Positions 20,130-32,439 are shown, counted from the stretch's first letter. The stretch: 64,000 nucleotides of DNA from Tolypeutes matacus (GCA_026826555.1 JAKSZT010054399.1:7254095-7318094), one strand, 5' to 3'. A program made the numbers and translations. The notes: generated from the sequence alone by a model not told the origin.

Positions 20130-23100
20130 AAGTATAATTCTTCTTCTGAGAAGTAAAAAGCACATTTAGACCAACCATTATTGGAAATGTTGAAGCAGAT
20201 TCCAGACCACCTGGTTGGAAATGGCGTTTAGGGAATCCATGTGTCCATTGGAAGATTAGACTTGGCAATTGTTATGGTGTCTTTCAATTCTATAATTTTG
20301 TACTATAGAGTGATTCCCACACTTTTCCAAGGACACATTGGGTGTAATGGTTCTGTCTTCCTCCTATTTATGATGGAAGGAACCCAGGTTATTTGTTAGG
20401 GTCCTTGAATGACTGATAGTTCTCTCAGTCATAGGAAATCTAATAGACCCCTGTAGTCTGGAAATCTGAATTAGCCTGTATAGTTTGAACCAGCAGTAGT
20501 TTCTTTGGAGGTGCTTGTGGATCCCCTCGTTGTTCCCAGTTACAGGCCACAGTAGGGGTTTTTGACCTGGCAGAGCTGCCCACTGGGATTGGAGCTTGGA
20601 CTCTGTAGAGACTTGAGGAATAGGGACAAAGGGCATATTTTCCACTCATCCACACATGATGCCAAGCATAGCATTTGTTTTCTCATAATTTTTAAAAAAT
20701 TAAAAACACAAATTGATCAGAGGTGGCTGTGAAAAAAAATTTTAATCTCACAATAGAAATCCTAATGCATTTTAGGAAGCACTTGACTGCATTGCATTTT
20801 ATAATCAAGGAGTAAATGGAAATTGTTTCCATATCTCTGTAGGACCTGGATTTGTACATTGCCCTATATATAAAAGGTAATGAAATGAAGAGTCTAGGTT
20901 TCAGTCCAGAAAAACATGTACATACATAGTTATCCCTATTAATAAACTTCAGCAACTTGTTCAATATGTTGTTATAAAGACTGTTTCTCCTCACATAATA
21001 ATGGTTCTGTTTTTAAATCTAGGTGTTCTTAGGTCATACTAGTGCCTCATTTTGCCCCAAGGGATATGGATACATCCCATTGCCTTAAGGTGAATCATTT
21101 AGGAATCCTTAAAACTATTTTTATTCTGTCCTTGGGGAGACTGCTTCTAAATTTATATTTAAAATAAGAAAGCAGGCATAATGGGCACAGATACACACTA
21201 CAAACAGGACTATTATTTAAATCCAGAAATTGGGCAAAATCTAAAATCTCACCTTCTAGAAATCATTTCCAACCTTTCCTTTTTTCCTTGCCACCTTAAG
21301 AAGAAGTACAGGATCTTAAACCTTTGGTTTTGCTCACATCAGATTATAAACCTGCCGAATTTTTTGCCACACAATATTTTATTTCCTCCACACGCCAATT
21401 TCCTAGGTAGGCCTTCCCAAGTGTGATTAGACAATACTTTCATTTACCCAATTAGGCACCTAAACAAATGAGATGGGCATTAAGGAGCAAGTTTTCAACA
21501 CCAGCTCTCCATTTCATTTTGTTTATTTGTTTCTGTACACTCCCAAATACAGATCTGCATGTGCAAATTAAATAATACCTGTAAACCCACAAATGGAGAA
21601 TTGGCATGCCTTACTGGTCCTAGATCCTTTGGAAAGCTCTACACTTACACAGAAATGGCAGTCTTAAAAAGCTTGGTCCTTTGTGTCCAAATGTAGCCAA
21701 TGGAGTTTAAGACCATCTATTTTCCTACTTGAGTTGCTCCATGTATATGGATTTTTGATTCATGCCACAGAGTCCAGCTTCAAACATCCAGGACTCTGTC
21801 CCCCCATCCTACCTGCCCCCTACACCAATCTAGTTACCAGACTGAAGTCGTTTGAGAACAGCTATAATACCATCCTTATTCAGATGATTTTTGAGTTGTA
21901 GCTCAGACAATGCTTTAGATTAACAATGGGCATCCAGTTTGTTATTTAAGGCAAATCCTCCATCTCCTAGGTTTATAGATGTTATGGGAACAAAACTGTG
22001 TCATTTTCATCACCATTTTGTTGCCTTCAGCATTGAATGGTGTAGTCTGTGTCCACATAATGCTAAATAAGCAGCAAATTTAGACAATGGGTGAGTTCAG
22101 TAATTTTAAAAAGTTATTGCATTGATTAAAATGATTATTTGATTATTAAATTATTATTTGATTCAACCATCTCATCAGTTTGACCAATAATATGAGTTTA
22201 GTAATTCAGTGAAAATAGCCGTAAATATTTCTCAGTGGGTGAATTCAAAGTCCCCACCCCTTTTGGAGGAGATGCTGATGTCACACGTGTTATTTGCCAC
22301 AAATGAAACCTTTAGTTCAATGAACTCTCTGAAGGGGAAGGGGATGGTTACATCTTCCTCTCTTCCTGCTGGAAAATATGGCAAAATAGAGAAGGACTGG
22401 AGCACGTATAATTGATTGGAAACGAATCTAATATGGCTTAAATGGCAATGAGAATGTCCGTGTCTCCTGAAGGGGCATTTCTGGCCAGATCCTCCCATTT
22501 CCAAGCAAGAGACTTTGGATCCCTCATACCACCCAGTTTCTTCTCCTTTCAATGCAGAACTGAAAGCACGTGTGGGAAATCCTGTGCACAATACTCGGGG
22601 AAGGGATATAGTTTCACTTTCCGAGGGGATATGTTTTGCTAAGGGATTCGTAATGGGAACGTCATCATTTTTGTGTTTCTTGTGGTGTTATTCATACAGG
22701 AAACTACCTCATTCTGTAGTAACTTCTTACACATTATGGAGGTGGGAGGAAAAAGTTTGAATGGGAGATTGAAGCTACTGACTTCAATGAGGGCATAGAT
22801 AGATGGCTGAAATTACCCACTCTCTCTGGCTCCAAATGAAAAACAGATAATGCCCTACAGACAGTGATTTTCCTTTATGGGAAAATTCTTATCTTGGACT
22901 GGAAGGAGAAGAAACTGGAGGCAGGGAGACTAGTTGAAAGATTGTTATAATTTCATAATTTAACTGTACAATACAAGATTCCACAGGCTCTTGGAAGAAA
23001 AACAATAAATTTAAAAGAAATGTATAATATATTAGCTTGTCAGTACATTGGGCAAATGCAATATAATGTTCTTGGGTGAGTATTGCTCCTGAGGTTAATG

Positions 23101-23220
23101 GAAAAACTGTCTCTATTTCCATCAGGCTCCTATAGCACCTTTCTGTTGCCATCTTTATTCATCAGATTTCTTTTTCTTTCTCTGTGTGTCAAGCACTGTA
23201 TCAGAAGCACCGAGTTTAGT
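20130..23220. other. unassigned, no gene seen
   Basis: A 3-kb stretch with few recognisable repeats. Open frames (20364-20655 minus, 22232-22591 minus, 22889-23152 minus) are unsupported by domains, codon bias or splice signals that I can judge by eye. This is one of the least repeat-occupied parts of the window. Confidence 0.45.
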
Positions 23221-23224
23221 GGGG

Positions 23225-23345
23225 GAGATGGATATGGGTAGGAGTTTATGTGGTTTGAATCTCCCATTGGTACCAAAAGAGGAAACACCCAGTCTTTCTT
23301 ATTATCTTGCCCAGGTGTGAGGCAGAAGGAGAAGAGGGATATATA
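23225..23345 (-). repeat. LTR-like fragment repeated at 24150-24750
   Basis: The segment gtttgaatctcccattggta, then ccaaaagaggaaacaccca, then tcttgcccaggtgtgagg recurs closely at 24178-24220 and 24706-24745, where a SINE splits it. It is probably the U3 part of a second LTR copy (see 23964-24760). Confidence 0.5.
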
Positions 23346-23735
23346 ATTTCATAACAGCAGGTAGTTCTTATCACACAGTGTATGGAGACGATTCTGTGAA
23401 AATACAGAGAAAGCAATAGACTGCCTGGGGAGAAACCTTCACAGGGAAGGTGTTGAGTTCAGTCTAGAAAAGTAGGTTGGGGCCATGTCGCCTTCTACCG
23501 TAACCATTAGGAGCCATGGGAAAATGGAAAATGTCCTACTCAGATATTAGTTACTACTGTTTTTGTTTGTTTGTTTCGAGAAGGGATTGTAGGGAGGAGA
23601 AATGAGAGGCAAGGAGCCCAGGTAGAAGGCTCTTAATAAGAATCCAGTCAGGAGAAAATGAAATAAGGGGGCCCAGAACACAGGTTCTGGAAGCAACTCT
23701 GCAATTTACTGCCTGTTCAACCCAGAGTGAGCTGT

Positions 23736-23751
23736 AAATCTGTTTTCTCTC

Positions 23752-23790
<39 letters not shown>

Positions 23791-23884
23791 TTGGAAGTGC
23801 TGGGGTTTGAACCTGGGACCTTGTACATGCAAAGCAGGTACTCAACCACTGAGCTATACCCGCTCCCCGAAACCTGCTTTCTCT
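23736..23884 (-). mobile_element. DAS-related SINE monomer with (TA)n tail and TSD
   Basis: SINE at 23751-23869. In sense: a GGGGAGCGGGTATAGCTCAG head and a GGTCCCAGGTTTCAAACCCC B box. The tail is poly(A) that continues into a (TA)n microsatellite on the left. The TSD aaatctgttttctct / aaacctgctttctct (23736-23750, 23870-23884) encloses both SINE and microsatellite. The microsatellite therefore grew from the SINE tail. Confidence 0.85.
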
Positions 23885-23963
23885 TAGGTTAAGGGAGGCA
23901 GGTAATAATAGTATCCACTCTTGTAGACATCCTTCAGGGACAGGATGGATCCCACCCAAAATC

Positions 23964-24561
23964 TGGTTCAGACTGATGAGGCCACAGACTAACCAAGAGA
24001 GTACGAAAAGATTTATTACTTACATAATGAGGCTTTCTGGAGAGATTGGGGCAAGCTTCCCAAGCAGGTCTGAAAATGGCTTGAGAGAGTAGGGAAAGAA
24101 GACTGACTTGGGTTTTTTATTGTGGTTAGTGGGTGGGCTGGGTTAAGGGTTCCCATGTATGGGTAGGAGCTTACATGGTTTGAATCTCCCACTGGTACCA
24201 AAAGAGGAAGCACCCATTCTTTTTTTTTAAAAAAGATTTATTTATTTACTTTATCCACTTTAAACACCCCCTTCCCCATTTGCTGTTTTGTGTCCATTCG
24301 CTGTGCAATTTTCTGTGTCTGTTTCCTGCCATCTCTTCTCATCCTCCTCCTCTAGTCTTCACCAGGATTCGATCCTGGAGACCTCCGATGTCGGAGAGAG
24401 GTGTTCTGCCACCTGTGCCACCTCGGTTCCTGGTTTTTGGTGCTTTCCGAGCATCTTGTCTTGTCTCTCCCCTGCGTCTCTCTCCTGTTATATCATCATC
24501 TTGCTGCATGGCTCCCGGGGCCTGGCGGCTCACTGGCACACAGAGCCTGGCAGGCAACGCG

Positions 24562-24611
<50 letters not shown>

Positions 24612-24760
24612 TTATTTTACTGGGAGGTCCCGGGGATCGAACTCAGGTCCCTCCATATGGGAGATGGACGCCCAACCATCTGAGCCACATCTGCCCCCGA
24701 CCCCATCCTTTCTTATCATCTTGCCCAGGTGTGGGGCAGAAGAAGACGTAGAAGTGAATC
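23964..24760 (-). mobile_element. probable class-I ERV LTR, SINE-interrupted
   Basis: On the minus strand, a U3-like part leads to AATAAATCTTTTCGTACTC (24005-24023, likely polyadenylation signal). A short U5 follows (tctcttggttagtctgtgg, cctcatcagtctgaacca). Downstream, GATTTTGGGTGGGATCC (23947-23963) resembles the start of a gammaretrovirus-like leader. If so, 23225-23345 and this LTR bracket a deleted minus-strand provirus of under 700 bp. The call rests on LTR grammar only. Confidence 0.45.
24212..24714 (-). mobile_element. DAS-type dimeric SINE with internal (TA)n and TSD
   Basis: Sense strand: a GGGGCAGATGTGGCTCAG head at right, a GTTCGATCCCCGGGACC B box, then a (TA)n run of about 43 bp (24565-24607). 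A GC-rich linker follows (GCGCGTTGCCTGCC at its start), then a second head-like part with GGATCGAATCCTGG and an A-rich (AAAT)n tail at left. Direct repeats acccattcttttt / cccatcctttctt flank it at about 24212-24224 and 24702-24714. It splits the LTR. Whether it is one dimer with an expanded linker or two nested SINEs is open. Confidence 0.8.
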
Positions 24761-24849
24761 TTAAAATCTGCCAGCAAACATCAAACAATGAACTCAGACT
24801 CTTTATTAATGCCCTATGCTTGAAGACTGAGTTAATGATTTCTGGCAAA

Positions 24850-25560
24850 GTGCTTAGTATAACCTAGTCTGGCCAGAGTAAATGCTCAGTAAATGTCAGT
24901 GTGGCTTTATGGATGATGGAGATGAGGGTTTGGATTGAAGTTCTTTACTTTAACTATGCCTCAGACTTAATTCTCTTTTGTTTTGGGCCAGCTTTATAGA
25001 CTCTGGTTCTATATATTTGAATAGCTCTACGTAAAAGATGAATAAATAAATATTATTTTAATACTTACTATATGTAAGATGCTCTGCTAACCACCTCAGA
25101 GTAGCTAGATGTGGCCTCATCTCTCAAGCCTCTTTTATCCACTGAGATTACTTTACATTTAGTTCATAAAGGGCATCGTATAATATGCTGACATACTTGA
25201 AAGGGCAGAATAGATTTCCTTTGGTTGCTTAACAATTGGAAGGTCAATTCTCTTTGTCTTGTGGTAGCAATGCTTGTGTTTTCCACCCACAGTTGGCTAT
25301 TGTATCCTTTGAGTGGCTTTAAAAAGTGGTCTTATAGTGGACTATTCCATAATACCTTAATTTCTTGAATATAAGATCCTATCTTGCGTTAGAGGCAGTG
25401 TTATATTTTGTAGCTCTAAGAAAGAGCAAAATACTACTAATTAGTTACTTAGACTTCATTGATTGTATGATGCATTCTGATTTCAGAGATGATAAATGTT
25501 AAAAATTGTGAGACAGAATTCATGAATTTGATAGTTATGTAGATTTCTGTTTCTTATATC
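24850..25560. other. unassigned, no gene seen
   Basis: Unique-looking AT-rich sequence. A weak MIR-like tail (tgctcagtaaatgtcagtg) is at about 24880-24900. Confidence 0.45.
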
Positions 25561-25564
25561 AAGT

Positions 25565-26575
25565 TCAATTCAACACACATGTATTAAGTGCCTACGATGT
25601 GGCAATTACTATGGTGACGGTGTTAATTTTTAGAAAGGGAGATAGATCTACAACCCTTTCCCTGACCCAAAACAATATAGGAGAAAATTGATCATTATTA
25701 AAATAGTTATAAACCAGATGCTTCGTAGGATGTGGGGTTGACTACTTCCTGCTTAGAGTTCTTGGAAGATGTAATATACTAAGCTGCATTTTAGCTGATA
25801 GTTGATGGAAAGGGCCTACAAGAGGAAATTGTAGGAAAATGAAGTGAGTGTTTAGTGGTAAAAGTTGTGGTTGGAGTTAGAATGAGTAGTTGGAGTGGCT
25901 GGAGGTAAGAATGGAAACGTAGTTGATGCTGAATTGTGGACCTTGAATGCAATGCTGAAGAGTTTGGACTGTGAGTAAGGAAGAGTCATTGAAGGGAGTG
26001 GCATGGCCAAGCTGCCTTGGGGACAATGCCCCTAACAGGAATGTGTTGAGTGACTTGGAGGAGAGAGAGCAGGGACTGAGAAAACAGTGGAATATCCTGA
26101 CAATGATCAAACAGGAGGCAATAAAGGCCTGAATTTAGATTGTGGTCCCAATAAAAGAAGAGGATGATGACTGCTAAAGTAATGGTCAAAGTAGAATGAC
26201 AGGGTTTGGCAATTGCTCAGAGGTAGGTTAGAAGGGAGAGTCAATGAAAACCTGGGGTTTTTAATCTGACTATGACAGGATCATAAGGACATTAATGGAG
26301 ATGGGCAAATTAGGAGTAGATTTTTAGTGTGGTGGGAGCATGGTCAAGGAAACAATGGCATTAGTTTTGGAAATGGTGAATTTGATATGTTGGTGGAACA
26401 TTCAGCAGAGAGTTGGAATGTGCAGGGAGAGTGGCCCCGGAAATATGGATTTGAGTCTTTTTGGAGCTGAAGTGGAAACTATGGGGGTGGCAGAAATTAG
26501 CAAGCACCTCGAGATTCCTATGGGTCAGACCTTGTGTCTCCTGTTTAATCAAACAGATAGGTAACCAAATCATTA
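25565..26575 (-). repeat. L2 LINE, long fragment reaching into ORF2
   Basis: Begins with the reversed L2 3' end (caacacacatgtattaagtg, then cctacgatgtggcaatt). It continues through gcaatgctgaagagtttgga, a ggagtggcatggccaagct block, a gaaaacctggggtttttaat block and a tggaaatggtgaatttgata block. These are successive parts of L2 ORF2 and 3' region in reverse. About 1 kb, with gaps; no intact frame. One of the longest L2 relics here. Confidence 0.6.
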
Positions 26576-26644
26576 AAATTCAATGCCATAAGTACTATCC
26601 TACAATGTAAATGGTTAGTGACTGATAACACAAGGGAGAAAATT

Positions 26645-26810
26645 ACTAGCTCTGTTAGGGAAGAGTCAAGCATGACTTAAACTGGGCAGGAAAGGCTGAG
26701 CAGAAGACTCTGGGGCTTACCAGGGAAGAATGAGCATTCCAGGCAGAGGGAAAAGTATATCCAAAGGCACAGGTTGGAAGGTGTGCTCTGGGTTTGGGGA
26801 GTGGGGTTGG
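26645..26810 (-). repeat. L2 fragment
   Basis: The block gaatgagcattccaggcaga followed by gggaaaagtatatccaaagg and cacaggttgg is the reverse of a well-known L2 3' segment. Probably an extension of a second L2 copy. Confidence 0.5.
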
Positions 26811-26954
26811 AGAGAGATGGAAATGGATACTGCAGAATACCAGAGGCTGGAAGAGGACTGATCACAGTGGGGACAGAGAAGGAGAGAGAAAAGGAAAGCC
26901 ACCTGAACTTGAGACTGGACAGTAGTAATGCAACTGCAACTCTACAGGTTAGAG

Positions 26955-27060
26955 TTGGATTCCTCTATTCAGTTCTTTGCACCTTCCTTTTTTATCTGTA
27001 AAATGAGGGTTTCGAACTACCTGATTTCTGAAGTACTTTCCAGCTCCGAGCTTCCATCTG
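26955..27060 (+). repeat. MIR-like fragment
   Basis: Order ttctttgcaccttcctttt, tatctgtaaaatgagggttt, ctttccagctccgagcttcc fits the 3' half of a MIR variant. Confidence 0.5.
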
Positions 27061-27064
27061 TGTC

Positions 27065-28000
27065 TCCAGCTTCGGGAAACTTTCTTTTCAGGTCATGTTG
27101 AATAATTTAGTGTTCTAGTAATTGCAGTCTAATTGGAAGCCTTGTGACCTGGAAGAGGTAGCACACTTCCTTAAAGGGTCTGACTTACTCTGGGGGCATA
27201 GTTCACACACTGGGAGCACTTCCTCATTAGGCCTCCCAAAGGGGCTCTAGCTAACGGTCAGTTACTACTTGGAGTGGGAGGGACATGCAAATATTTATAA
27301 AGGTCATGTTGGAAAATAGTTTAAAACAATTGAACTGTAAAACATGTGTTTAACATTTCTAGTGCTTGGAATGGGAAAGATACTTTTAATCATCCTTATT
27401 CTTGGAGTTGAACCAGCTCCTTATACCCCTGGGAGGGCTTCCATACATCAGCAGCAAAGAGCAAGAACTTGCTTTCAAGAGAGGACTGTGTACCATTCCT
27501 TGTGATTTAGGTGAAGGCTCGATTGGAGTATATGTTTTCAGATCCTAGTAATCTTAAATAAATAATGCAAGTCCACGGCATTAATAAAAGCAGTAATTCT
27601 GTCAAATATCCTTGCTAACTTCCTAAACTTCTGTAGGGCCAGAACTGGTGATTTATGAACACTGCCAGACTCTGAGCTGTGGTGTTTTTTAGGGGATTCA
27701 TTGGGAAGTATAACTTTTAAGGGTAATTACTATGTGTCAGAAAGATGCCTTAGCCCTCTTGACACGGTGTGCTCAATTTTATTTCGGAGGTCAAATGGCA
27801 TGATAATTATATGCAAAAGGCTATCCTTTCAACATTTACAAGTAGAAAGTAAATGTGGTCACTGCTAAGCTTAATTCTGACTTCACGTGGTAATCAATTA
27901 ACTCTGTGTGTACTTTGTTGCAATAGGTCAGTTTTGTTCAACAAACATTGATTTTACTCTCATTATACTCCAAAGGAAGAGACATGTACACATACACTCA
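27065..28000. other. unassigned, no gene seen
   Basis: Unique-looking sequence. A ttactatgtgtcagaaagat piece near 27727 may be a MIR remnant. Confidence 0.45.
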
Positions 28001-28004
28001 GTAC

Positions 28005-28215
28005 AGCAGCATACCGCTCTGGAGTGTTATATAAGGGTGCTATGGAAGTACGAAGGAAGCCACCTGAGAGCCTGGGAAGGGGAAGGAGGTAGAGAGAGGG
28101 CAGAGAAGTTTTTTTGAAGGAAAACTTGCCCGAGTTGGGTCTAAAATAATCAACTGAATTTACCCAGGTAAAACATGAAAAGGAAAGGCAGCAAGCACGA
28201 AGCATGCCATAGCAC
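28005..28215 (-). repeat. possible L2 fragment
   Basis: gctatggaagtacgaaggaa and the cttgcccgagttgggtcta segment, then the ggaaaggcagcaagcac segment, resemble reversed L2. Diverged. Confidence 0.35.
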
Positions 28216-28219
28216 AGTG

Positions 28220-29485
28220 TTGGGTTACAACTGGCCTTTTGGTTGGAGAATGATGGGCAAGGGGCAGTGGCAACAGGAAAGGCTGAGAAGGTAAGGGGGG
28301 AGACATCTGTGGGATACGAATTCCTTCCCTGATAGTATATTCAGTCTTGAAATCTGCTGCTTCCCCACCTGATGGATCTGGATGTGGATGTGAACTCTTG
28401 AGAACCGTGTGACTGTTGGCCAGCTTTGGCTTCTGGGCATTGGCCTCACTGGCTTTCTACCTGGATCCTTGGCTCCTGGTTCCAGGATTGCAGAACTGGA
28501 GCTTGGATCTGCATGCCTTGCATAGGGAAGTAGGTTTTTTCTCCCAGGATAGGTCCCAGATTCTAATATCTGTCCCATTAATTGAGATGGATCCATAACC
28601 CAGACACTCAACTGCTGTTACAAAAATCTTACTGCACACCCCACCCCTCCTACCCCCTCTGCTGAGATCAGACCTGCCTAGAAAATCTACTGCTTGCTAG
28701 ATTTTCTTATATTTTTTGAGTTTGGTTATATGGACCACAGCTTCTCCTCCTTTCCCTCTCCATCCTGATTACTTTTCCTTATTCTTCACCCCAGCTAGCC
28801 TCCTCTGCTTTCAGTCCAGAGCCTCCTGTTGTGTCTGTCGGCTGAGGTTAAGCTGTTTAGTATGCCAGATTAGGCTAAAGCTCTTCAGAATTGGAAAAGC
28901 CAATTTTCAGTTGTCCTGATGTCTGTACTCCTTGCCCTCCCCGCCTCTCCCTCCCTCTCTGCCCCTCAACTAAAACTTAGTTTTATGTCTCATCATGTGG
29001 ATGGAAATTTTATAAAGTGACATTTCCTAAAGTGTGCTTGGAGGATTGGTAAATGCTGCAGATGACACACTCACACTTGGGGATTCATGATCACTCTTAG
29101 CATATTAAAAAGGCTCTGAAAAGTCCTGTGGTCCAGAAACCTCTCTAACTAGAGTTCAGCCTTTACAAAACAAAACAAACAAAACAAAACAACACAAAAA
29201 ACAACATTCCTCAGCAGCATCGATTTAAATCCCAAATGAAGCTAATGTTTAATGAGGCATGATTAGGGAATGTTGTTCAAAAGCATTCAGAATATTTCCC
29301 AGTACTTTTGACTTAGGATGCTAATCTTGATCTTAAATAGGGTCATAGCAAACTCATCCTCAGGATTTGCTAGGTCAGTGCCTGCAGAAAGTGAAGAGAA
29401 TGCGTGGACCTTGTTGATTTTGTTCAGCATCAATTTCCCCTTCTTCCGGTAACAGCCTCTTTTTAGAAAATTAAATTCATAAGGT
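28220..29485. other. unassigned, no gene seen
   Basis: The 128-codon minus-strand frame at 28225-28611 is in low-repeat sequence but shows no recognisable domain and lacks a defendable exon boundary. An A-rich (AAAAC)n tract lies at about 29168-29203. Confidence 0.4.
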
Positions 29486-29489
29486 TAAG

Positions 29490-29905
29490 CTGAGGCTGAC
29501 CCCATCCTGTGGATTCAGGAGTGGATATGTGACCCAGACCTGGTCGGTGAGGACAGATGCATATCATGGTGGCCGCATGATTGGTTAGGGGTTGGTCACA
29601 TGACTTAAAATAAGCCAATGAGATTCAGCTCCTACTTCCTAGAGCCACTGGGAAGGAGGCATCCTCCTCCTGGTGGTGGTAAGGCTGGAAGCCATCTTTA
29701 CCATCACTTATGGGGAGAGTCTGCCTGAAAATATAGCCCCCCCCCCCCCGCCTCAAAAAAAGATAAATGAGCTGAATTGGAGAGAGTTAGATTCCTGGTA
29801 AAGCCATTTGAGTGCTTCAGTCTAGTCCTGCCTGAAGTTTTCTACCCCACCTCCTGGACGTTTCCATTTTGTTTAGCTAACACATCCCTTTCCCCCTTTT
29901 TCCCC
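29490..29905 (+). repeat. possible ancient LTR fragment
   Basis: The order tgtgacccagacctggtcgg, cacatgacttaaaataagcc, ggaagccatctttaccatca, gagagtctgcctgaaaatat resembles an old mammalian LTR-type repeat. It contains a C11 homopolymer at about 29740-29750. Family uncertain. Confidence 0.35.
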
Positions 29906-29984
29906 TAATACAATTTAATTTGTACAAGAGCCCCAAATGATCCATAAAAGTGACATGGTAGCCTTTCTACAAATGCCCATCAAT

Positions 29985-30482
29985 GTTACTGTGGTAGTTT
30001 GAGGCTTTTATGGACCCCAGAAAAATCATGTCCTTAGACATGAGGGTGTGAGTCTATTGCAGGTGGGACCTTTTGATTAGGTTACTTCAGTAGAGCATAG
30101 CCCAGGGAGAGCTTAATACTCTTACTGGACTCCTTTATAAATGGGATGAATATGGAAAGATGGGCAGAGAGGAAGCCACAGGAGCTGAGAGAGAAAGCCA
30201 CAGGAGCTGAGAGAGAAAGCCAGAAGCGAGAAGCTGTAGCAATGAAACCTGGGGAGAAGCAAGAGACCAGCAGATGCTGCCATGTGCCTTGCCATGTGAC
30301 AGAGGAGTCCAGGATCGCTGGCAGCTGGTCCTTGGGGAGATGGCATCACCTGATGGTGCCTTGATTTGGACATTTTCACGGCCTCAGAACTGTAAGCTTG
30401 CCGGCAAATAAATTGCCATTGTAAAAGCCAATCCATTTCTGGAATATTGCATTTCAGCAACCTAGCAAACAGAAACAGTTAC
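29985..30482 (+). mobile_element. solo LTR, family A, exact 5-bp TSD
   Basis: LTR at 29990-30477 (488 bp), TG..CA ends, flanked by the exact 5-mer gttac (29985-29989, 30478-30482). Starts TGTGGTAGTTTGAGGCTTT and shares the block order of 14832-15309. It has a private tandem duplication of a 22-bp unit (30175-30196 and 30197-30218), a useful copy marker. Open frames in it are not genes. Confidence 0.88.
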
Positions 30483-30484
30483 CT

Positions 30485-31915
30485 TTTTGCTTCACTTTCC
30501 TCTTCAAATGTCTCTTTAAGACATTGAATAGAATCTCCTCAGAATGAATAATCTTTGCTCCAGGAAATGTGTGAGATTTTTAGTAGATGAAGATCTGGAT
30601 GATTCAGTTGTGGCGAATTTATGTCTAGCTGTTATGATCACTGCTACTCTGTTTTTATTTTTGCTCTGGATTACTCTGAAGTGATACCACCAACCGTAAT
30701 TTGCAGCCAGGTAGCTCACTTTACCTATTGCCTCACATTTACAGCAAATGTTCTAAAAATGATTATGATGGCATGAATAATAAATGGAGTCATCGTTAAC
30801 AGAAGTCCTTTACAGATAATTTTGTCATTACCTCTGGTATTCAGATTCTTGGATAAACAATCTTCTATGACTATATTCTGGGCTTTACTATGCCTTAATG
30901 GATATTTGAATGTAAGTCCAAGACCTCAAAAGGTACAAAGCAGGAGGGCAAAGGAAGCTGTTGTGCAGAATTTGAATTCCTGGGATCTTGGTAGAGGAAG
31001 GCACCTGTGACCTGATGGTCCTTGTGTTGAAATGATACCATGGCCATGGTGCCCTCTTTTGCCTGCACACTGACCTGGTCCTGTGGGTGGTTGAGCCTCA
31101 GAGGATGCATTTGGAAAGTCAGGGAGAAATGGAAATTCATGCAAAAATTTTTTTTGGCTTTATAAACATCCTTGTATAGTTGGCATGGGCCAAAAACCTT
31201 GTCACAACAAACTTCCTTTTGGAATGAATGGTATTGACTCTCCTCTTACCAGTCTGGAAACGCGGCAGGCACCCCTGTCAGCCATTGTCCTAGCAATCCT
31301 TCCTGTGATGGCGCCTGGCCAGGGCTCAGAAGTGGTGAGAGCGCAAATGCCACTGTCGTGGGCCTGAGACAGACCGCTTTGGCTGCGCCTGCTTTGCCTG
31401 CCACCACCATCCAAACCTTGGGTGAAAACTCAGATTAGGATTAGGGAGGAAAATATACATTTTCATCTCCAGTGGCTGTGCTTCTTCCTTGATTCCCTTG
31501 ATTTTGCCCTCTGTGGTCATTTGGCAGTAGAAGATGCATTATCTAGATTTCTTGCCTTCAAACCATTAAGAAAGAGTCTATCAGAGCATAGACACTTCAG
31601 TTAGGGAATTTATGTGACTGATGAACAAGAGTCCATATATTACTCAGAAACATTATTTAATAAATATGCATTTGAATGTAGTATGAAATGTAATATATGG
31701 AAAACATTTTAAAAGCTCTTACATTGCTTTCTTCCCATGCTATTTAATTAAAAAAAAAAAAGAAATGTGAAGAAGTAATACATATTAAAATTCCCTCTCT
31801 AATACTAAGAGATTCTCTAGGACACAAGAAGTAAAGAATCAGTGTGGTTTTTCAACTCCATTTGTCTTGTTTTCTTTTCTATCACCAGAGTAAGATAGTG
31901 AAATGTAGGTATTTA
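30485..31915. other. unassigned, one CpG-bearing patch
   Basis: Mostly unique-looking. The interval 31250-31400 is more GC- and CpG-rich than its surroundings and holds overlapping frames of 60-70 codons on both strands (31185-31367 plus, 31202-31414 minus). I recognise neither product and see no promoter or splice pair. Confidence 0.4.
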
Positions 31916-31920
31916 AATAT

Positions 31921-32130
31921 TCAGGCTCTAGAATGGAGCCAAGCTCTATCAACTACTAGCTACGAGACTTTGGACAATGTATTTAGCCTCGGTTTTCCCA
32001 TCTGTAAAACAGGCTTAAAATAGTATCTAACTTATAGGGTTGTGGTGAGGATTAAATGAAAGTTGATGTAAGATGCATATTAAAGAGTCTAGCATAAAAT
32101 ACCCACTTATAAAAACTTGCTCATCTCACT
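31921..32130 (+). repeat. MIR, well preserved
   Basis: Clear MIR order: actactagctacgagacttt, tcggttttcccatctgtaaa, acttatagggttgtggtgag and gattaaatgaaagttgatgt, then the tail. One of the best MIRs in the window. Confidence 0.75.
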
Positions 32131-32307
32131 ATTTTTACCCATGGCTTCTAGTACCTGGTAGGTACATGATAAAAGGTTTGTTGTGTTAATCTATTTTATT
32201 CAGTGTTTATTTGTGCATCTGCCTTCTCAGAAACTAAACACAAGTATGAAAGATGTCATTTTCATCCTGTTTGAAATCAAGTATGCCTTTTCCTGTGATG
32301 TGCAATT

Positions 32308-32370
32308 TCATGGATCGAATTGTCTTCCCCAAAACATATGTTCAAGTCCTAATCCCCAGAGCTATGAATT
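32308..32370 (+). repeat. MLT1-like LTR 5' fragment
   Basis: catggatcgaattgtcttcc, then ccaaaacatatgttcaagtc, then ctaatccccagagctatgaa follows the 5' end of MLT1-type LTRs. Only about 60 bp remain. Confidence 0.5.
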
Positions 32371-32439
32371 TAGGATAAATGCACATCACAGGAAAAGTTG
32401 TCGAGGCACAAATAAATAGGGTGGTTGAAGAAAGTTGCC

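Noticed and set aside
24280..24867. 195-codon and overlapping plus-strand frames, including an (IY)n run
   Set aside because: The frames run across a DAS dimer and its (TA)n tract; the Ile-Tyr repeat is the translated microsatellite.
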